Part shown: positions 60,518 through 64,000 of the stretch, piece after piece
How the letters are laid out: the number at the start of each line of letters is the position of its first letter
How positions within the stretch are numbered: the stretch's first letter is position 1
Origin: Paenibacillus allorhizosphaerae
GTDB taxonomy: Bacteria; Bacillota; Bacilli; Paenibacillales; NBRC-103111
DNA: 64,000 nt
Direction: 5' to 3'
NCBI RefSeq assembly: GCF_910594985.1
Contig: NZ_CAJVCE010000002.1
Location: 186,001-250,000 of the forward strand
Program-made: the position numbers and the translations under genes
Notes under the pieces: generated by a model
Seen by the model: only the letters and a program-made list of their open reading frames with translations
What the model was told of the DNA's origin: nothing
Database searches by the model: none

Positions 60518-60865
60518 TTATTGCGCGAGCTTTACTTTCAATTCTGCGAGCTTTCCGTTTACTAGCTTCATGATGGTATCCGGTACTTTCGATTCATAAT
60601 CCAGACCGTGAGGGAACGTCGCTCTTCCGATATAAGCGTCCTCGATGTTAAGAATAGCGTAAGGGGACTCCAGTTTGCCGGTTTCAACGCGTGTGTTAAC
60701 ACGTAAAAAATAGTCTTCGCCGTTCGCTTTATCTTCGATTTTCAGGTCATATGTAGCCCGGTAATACTCCCACTGCCACCGCACGAAGCCGAGTTGCTCC
60801 ATTGCTTCGTCCAGATGGGCGAGATCGCTTTTCATTCCTTTAATTCCACTGTTTTCAATAATCAC
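60518..60865 (-). CDS. YugN-like family protein
   Basis: Soluble protein of 115 aa. VIIENSGIKGMKSDLAHLDEAMEQLGFVRWQWEYYRATYDLKI and the ATFPHGLDYESKVPD region match the YugN family of unknown function in Bacillales. GTG 60865 follows AGGGAGGG; a longer upstream frame to 60907 contains that RBS. It lies directly upstream of the SEDS gene on the same strand. Confidence 0.88.
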   Translation of the reverse strand: MIIENSGIKGMKSDLAHLDEAMEQLGFVRWQWEYYRATYDLKIEDKANGEDYFLRVNTRVETGKLESPYAILNIEDAYIGRATFPHGLDYESKVPDTIMKLVNGKLAELKVKLAQ

Positions 60866-61157
60866 AGCAAGCCCTCCCTGATATGTATGTCGCCTTATAG
60901 GTAACATGAAAAATGAAAAAAACTTAAACGGGTTTCACTGGTAAATCCTTTATTCATGATAGTATGTTTCCCTTACTTGTGCAAGCCTAATGCATCGAGT
61001 GTTGTCACCGTTTCGCCCAAAGTTTGAAATTCTTGTGAAAACGAAGATGAATCGCACGGCCGCTTTTGGTAAAATGAATAAAATACAATAAAATTCGAGT
61101 AGCAAGGATCGTATTCGGTATCATGCGATTGTAGCGACGGAAGCGGAGGAAACGGGC

Positions 61158-62345
61158 ATGAGCAGATGGAGTGAAGCCGTGGAAGCGGTGTACCCGGATA
61201 TGGTGAAATGGCGCAGATACTTGCATATGAATCCCGAGCTGTCGTTTCAGGAATCGCAAACGGCTGCGTTTGTCGCAAGCTTGCTGCAGGAATGGGGAAT
61301 TGAGGCTCGTACGGGAGTCGGAGGGCACGGGATCGTCGCCCGGATCGAAGGGGCGGCCAAAGGGCCGACCGTCGCACTGCGAGCCGATATGGACGCGCTG
61401 CCGATACAGGACGAGAAAAGCTGCGAATATGCGTCCAAAGTTCCCGGGGTGATGCATGCGTGCGGACATGATGCGCATACCGCCACGCTGCTTGGCGTAG
61501 CCAAACTAATGAATGAACATAGAGATCAATTGGCCGGGAACGTAGTCTTCCTGTTCCAACCGGCGGAAGAAACAACGCCCGGCGGTGCAATCGAGATGAT
61601 TCGGGACGGTGCGTTGGAGGGCGTGGATGTAATCTACGGCATACATTTGTGGACCCCGTTCGAAACAGGGGCTGCTTATTGTAAGCCGGGAGCGATTATG
61701 GCAGCTGCCGATGAGTTTATTATTGAAATTAAAGGCAAGGGCGGACACGGCGGTTTGCCGCATCAGACGGTCGACAGCATTTATGTCGCTTCCCAGCTCG
61801 TCGTCAACTTTCAAGGGATCGTTAGCCGCTTCTCCGATCCGACGCAGCCATGCGTCGTTACGGTCGGATCATTTCACAGTGGAACGAGCTTTAATGTAAT
61901 CGCAGAAACGGCTACCCTGAAAGGGACCGTGAGAACGTTCGACCCCGAGCTGCGATTGCAGGTAAAACGGCGGCTGGAGGATATAGCGGAATACACTTGC
62001 CGCATGAACGGCGCGGAATGCGCGATTAAGTATAACCTCGGGTATCCGCCCGTTATCAATCACGCGGCGGAAGAGGAACGCTTCCGAAGGGCAGCTGCAG
62101 CAGCGCTAGGAGAGCAAGGAGCACGCACTTCGCCGCTGATTATGGCCGGTGAAGACTACGCCTATTACCTGGAACGCATTCCCGGGTGTTTCATGTTTGT
62201 AGGCGCGGGGCATAAAGAACGAGGCATTGTGCATCCGCATCATCACCCGCGCTTTGATATCGATGAAATCGCGATGCATCATGCGGCAAAGCTGTTCATT
62301 CGGATGACCGAAGACTATTTGGCTGAACATGCATACTCCCGATAA
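61158..62345 (+). CDS. M20D amidohydrolase (N-acyl-amino-acid/hippurate hydrolase type)
   Basis: Enzyme of 395 aa. The metal-binding cluster HACGHDAH (H100, C102, H104) has the Cys typical of M20D rather than M20A. RADMDALPIQDE, FLFQPAEETTPGGA (catalytic Glu), IHLWTPFETG, GKGGHGGLPHQTVD and PLIMAGEDYAYY are all present. It hydrolyses N-acylated amino acids or related amides. GCGGAGGAAACGGGC precedes ATG 61158. The 290 nt upstream, to the YugN gene, hold promoters only. Confidence 0.93.
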   Translation: MSRWSEAVEAVYPDMVKWRRYLHMNPELSFQESQTAAFVASLLQEWGIEARTGVGGHGIVARIEGAAKGPTVALRADMDALPIQDEKSCEYASKVPGVMHACGHDAHTATLLGVAKLMNEHRDQLAGNVVFLFQPAEETTPGGAIEMIRDGALEGVDVIYGIHLWTPFETGAAYCKPGAIMAAADEFIIEIKGKGGHGGLPHQTVDSIYVASQLVVNFQGIVSRFSDPTQPCVVTVGSFHSGTSFNVIAETATLKGTVRTFDPELRLQVKRRLEDIAEYTCRMNGAECAIKYNLGYPPVINHAAEEERFRRAAAAALGEQGARTSPLIMAGEDYAYYLERIPGCFMFVGAGHKERGIVHPHHHPRFDIDEIAMHHAAKLFIRMTEDYLAEHAYSR

Positions 62346-62460
62346 GTGCTAGTCGAATGCGCGCATGGCGGCAAAGGGAAAGGGAAATGATACTCCTGAA
62401 GCAGCCCGGGCCGAGAAGGTTTGGCGGCGGGCTGTAACTTTTGACGGGAGGGATCATCCT

Positions 62461-62892
62461 TTGGCTAGAACATTGCGTGAAATTATGACGACGGACGTTT
62501 CGACGGTCACATTGAAAGATAATGTATATGAAGTTGCGGTAAAAATGAAGCAGGAAGACACCGGTTTTATTCCGGTCGTTGAAGGCAAGAAGCTGATCGG
62601 CGTCATTACCGACCGGGACTTGGTTATCCGCGGTTACGCCTCGAAAAGAGAAGGGTCCGCCGCGATCAAAGAGGTCATGAGCGATCGCGTCGTTTCGGTG
62701 CCTCCGGAAACGACGGTTGATGAAGCGGCGAAAGTGATGGCCAAAGAACAAATTCGCCGTTTGCCGGTTGTAGAGAATGGCGAGCTCGTGGGCATCGTCT
62801 CGATCGGCGACCTTGCCGTACGCGATAAGTTCGAGGACGAAGCGGGAGAAGCGCTCAGCCAAATATCTGAGAAAGACAAACAGCCTGTCTAA
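62461..62892 (+). CDS. CBS-domain pair protein (YhcV-like)
   Basis: Standalone Bateman module of 143 aa. CBS1 (IMTTDVSTVTLKDNVYEVAVKM, GFIPVVEGKKLIGVITDRDLVIRG) and CBS2 (VMSDRVVSVPPETTVDEAAKVM, IRRLPVVENGELVGIVSIGDLAV) are both complete. It probably binds adenine nucleotides. TTG 62461 is 10 nt after GGGAGGG; the upstream frame extension is not supported. The order CBS1-CBS2 with an acidic tail resembles YhcV, not AcuB (no ACT domain). Confidence 0.9.
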   Translation: MARTLREIMTTDVSTVTLKDNVYEVAVKMKQEDTGFIPVVEGKKLIGVITDRDLVIRGYASKREGSAAIKEVMSDRVVSVPPETTVDEAAKVMAKEQIRRLPVVENGELVGIVSIGDLAVRDKFEDEAGEALSQISEKDKQPV

Positions 62893-62920
62893 TTCGAATC
62901 TGCACATCTGCACTTATGGA

Positions 62921-62954
62921 CGTTCACCCGCCAATGGCGGATGGACGTTTTTTT
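62921..62954 (+). terminator. Terminator of the CBS gene
   Basis: CGTTCA-C-CCGCC / GGCGG-A-TGGACG stem (one mismatch, one G-U), loop AAT, followed by TTTTTTT. Confidence 0.8.
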
Positions 62955-63079
62955 AACGATAAAAATGTATCACAAAAAATTACAGTTGAATTGCGGTCGC
63001 TCATCTTTGAATGGCCTTGATAGAATAGTTTATTTAAGATTAGAAAGTTATTTACGAGGGCTCACCTTTGTGATCTTTC

Positions 63080-63144
63080 AAAAAAAGCATCCGCTAAGGT
63101 ACGGATGTATCTTTATCGAATATGATTCGATAGGAGCTTTTTTT
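63080..63144 (+). ncRNA. Three-way-junction-like element ending in a T7 tract
   Basis: Outer stem AAAAAAAGC (63080-63088) / GCTTTTTTT (63136-63144), with two inner hairpins: CATCCG/CGGATG (63088-63107) and ATCGAAT-ATG-ATTCGAT (63115-63131). It ends 4 nt before the next promoter, so it is not in that mRNA. It may terminate a short transcript from about 63040. The remainder of 62955-63079 is AT-rich without a gene. Confidence 0.35.
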
Positions 63145-63147
63145 ATA

Positions 63148-63176
63148 TTGTCTTGTTCACGTGTGCATAGTATAAT
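63148..63176 (+). promoter_or_regulatory. Promoter of the Gfo/Idh/MocA gene
   Basis: TTGTCT, 17-nt spacer, TATAAT, with expected start near 63183. Confidence 0.7.
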
Positions 63177-63178
63177 GG

Positions 63179-63209
63179 AATTGTTACGTAAATGCTTACA
63201 TTAACAATT
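63179..63209. promoter_or_regulatory. Operator-like inverted repeat at the transcription start
   Basis: AATTGTTA (63179-63186) / TAACAATT (63202-63209), perfect 8-bp arms around 15 nt that themselves contain GTAA-ATGC-TTAC. It lies across the expected +1, suited to repression. Confidence 0.55.
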
Positions 63210-63237
63210 ATTATGGTTGTGAGAGGCAGGGGAAACG

Positions 63238-64000
63238 ATGGATAAGGTACGTTTCGGGATCGTCGGAATCGGAAACATGGGGAAAGGCCACGAGGGTTAT
63301 TTTTCGAAGAAGGAAATCAAAGGCGGCGAGCTGACCGCGATTGTGGACACGGATCCTTCGAAGCTGGATTGGGCTCGTTCCCAATACGGCGACCGCTATC
63401 AATTGTTCGACAACTTGGACGCATTCTTCGCATCCAAAGCGTTCGACGCCGTATTGATTTGCACGCCGCATTACGATCATCCGACCGTAGCCGTCGCGGC
63501 GTTCAAGCATGGTTACCATGTGCTTGTGGAAAAACCGGCCGGCGTATATACAAAGCAAGTTCGCGAAATGAACGAGGCTGCCGCGAAGTCGGACAAAGCG
63601 TTCGGCATTATGTACAACCAGCGTACGAATCCGTTGTACCAGAAGCTGCGCAGTCTGATTACTTCGGGCGAACTTGGCGAAATTCGCCGCACGAACTGGA
63701 TCATTACGAACTGGTATCGCTCCCAAAGCTATTACGACTCGGGCGGCTGGCGCGCGACGTGGGCTGGAGAAGGCGGGGGCGTTCTGATCAATCAGGACCC
63801 GCACCAGCTCGATTTGTGGCAGTGGACGACGGATATGATGCCGATGCGGGTACGGGCTTTCTGTCACTTCGGCAAATATCGCAACATCGAAGTGGAAGAC
63901 GATGTGACCGCATATGTTGAATACGAGAACGGGGCGACGGGGCTGTTCATTACGACAACCGGCGAAGCGCCGGGAACGAATCGGTACGAAGTCACCGGCG
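63238..64000 (+). CDS. Gfo/Idh/MocA-family oxidoreductase (3' end cut by window)
   Basis: The first 254 codons are present. N-terminal Rossmann fold RFGIVGIGNMGKGHEGYFSK, the NAD(P) pocket AIVDTDPSKLDWARSQYG and the EKP motif HVLVEKPAGVYTKQV are followed by the start of the C-terminal sheet (GIMYNQRTNPLYQKLRS, GGVLINQDPHQLDLWQW). The conserved Lys of EKP and His of DPHQLD are visible. These enzymes oxidise sugars or inositols with NAD(P). GGCAGGGG precedes ATG 63238. A strong promoter and operator-like dyad sit upstream, suggesting inducible sugar use. Confidence 0.93.
   Translation, partial: MDKVRFGIVGIGNMGKGHEGYFSKKEIKGGELTAIVDTDPSKLDWARSQYGDRYQLFDNLDAFFASKAFDAVLICTPHYDHPTVAVAAFKHGYHVLVEKPAGVYTKQVREMNEAAAKSDKAFGIMYNQRTNPLYQKLRSLITSGELGEIRRTNWIITNWYRSQSYYDSGGWRATWAGEGGGVLINQDPHQLDLWQWTTDMMPMRVRAFCHFGKYRNIEVEDDVTAYVEYENGATGLFITTTGEAPGTNRYEVTG

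Noticed and set aside
61034-61050. TGAAAACGAAGATG considered as a cre site upstream of the M20D gene
   Set aside because: Matches only the left half of the consensus and lacks dyad symmetry.
62941-63204. 87-codon frame between the CBS gene and the Gfo/Idh/MocA gene
   Set aside because: Begins inside a terminator, covers the folded element and the next promoter, and has no RBS.
1-64000. rRNA, tRNA, CRISPR, integrase/transposase or prophage signals
   Set aside because: None was recognised on reading both strands; short tRNA genes could still be missed by eye.

Overview
The window is about 55% GC and looks like chromosome of a Paenibacillus-type member of the Bacillales. Evidence: SD-rich starts (AGGAGG), frequent TTG/GTG starts, CcpA with a cre-like site in a divergent acuC-acuA / acsA locus, a T-box before tyrS, YlaN, YugN, AmpS, CsaA, Asp23/YloU, a YesM/YesN two-component pair and a single-chain glycyl-tRNA synthetase. 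No rRNA, tRNA, CRISPR array, intact insertion sequence or prophage was seen. It is mostly ordinary chromosome with several accessory sugar-acid and metal loci.

Layout. 1-8.3 kb: a polysaccharide locus with the tail of an upstream gene, a YesN/YesM-type pair, an SDR oxidoreductase and two different heparinase II/III-family lyases. 8.3-13.7 kb: a NarL/DesK-type pair divergent from an ABC-2 exporter, with a perfect 8+8 palindrome between them. 14-21 kb: an orphan gene, then a LacI regulator, a LarA-like (Ni-dependent racemase family) enzyme, gluconokinase, an SDR and 6-phosphogluconate dehydrogenase. These fit a route D-mannonate/D-gluconate -> 6-phosphogluconate -> ribulose-5-phosphate. 21-26 kb: aroK, a rhodanese, a divergent aroA, a C39-like protein, a CoA-binding protein and thiE. 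26-27 kb: a protein with three copies of a 27-residue repeat, whose RBS is complementary to an upstream site. 27-34 kb: PTS EIICBA with ptsI, PfpI, VanZ, a zinc-ribbon protein, CcpA and mtnN. 34-46 kb: glyS, csaA, a 0.6-kb gene-poor stretch with an extragenic repeat, acuC-acuA facing acsA, a large class A PBP, T-box-tyrS and rpsD. 46-55 kb: a TVP38-like membrane protein, aminopeptidase, an HPr-like protein lacking the catalytic His, ylaN behind a structured leader, a Ca/H antiporter, and a four-gene run (substrate-binding protein, mini membrane protein, P1B ATPase, M20 peptidase). 55-58 kb: an ECF Ni/Co transporter divergent from a very His-rich membrane peptide. 58-64 kb: an SDR-like protein without the catalytic Tyr/Lys, Asp23, YugN-FtsW, an M20D amidohydrolase, a CBS pair and the start of a Gfo/Idh/MocA oxidoreductase preceded by a folded element and an operator-like repeat.

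How it fits together. The lyases would release unsaturated uronates, and the SDRs and gluconate operon handle sugar acids, so the first 21 kb may form a uronate-utilisation capability controlled by YesMN and LacI regulators. CcpA, PTS enzyme I and the acu/acs locus supply central carbon control. A LarA-type enzyme would need nickel, and a Ni/Co importer lies in the same window, but that link is only inferred. All functional calls rest on motif recognition by eye; no search was run.
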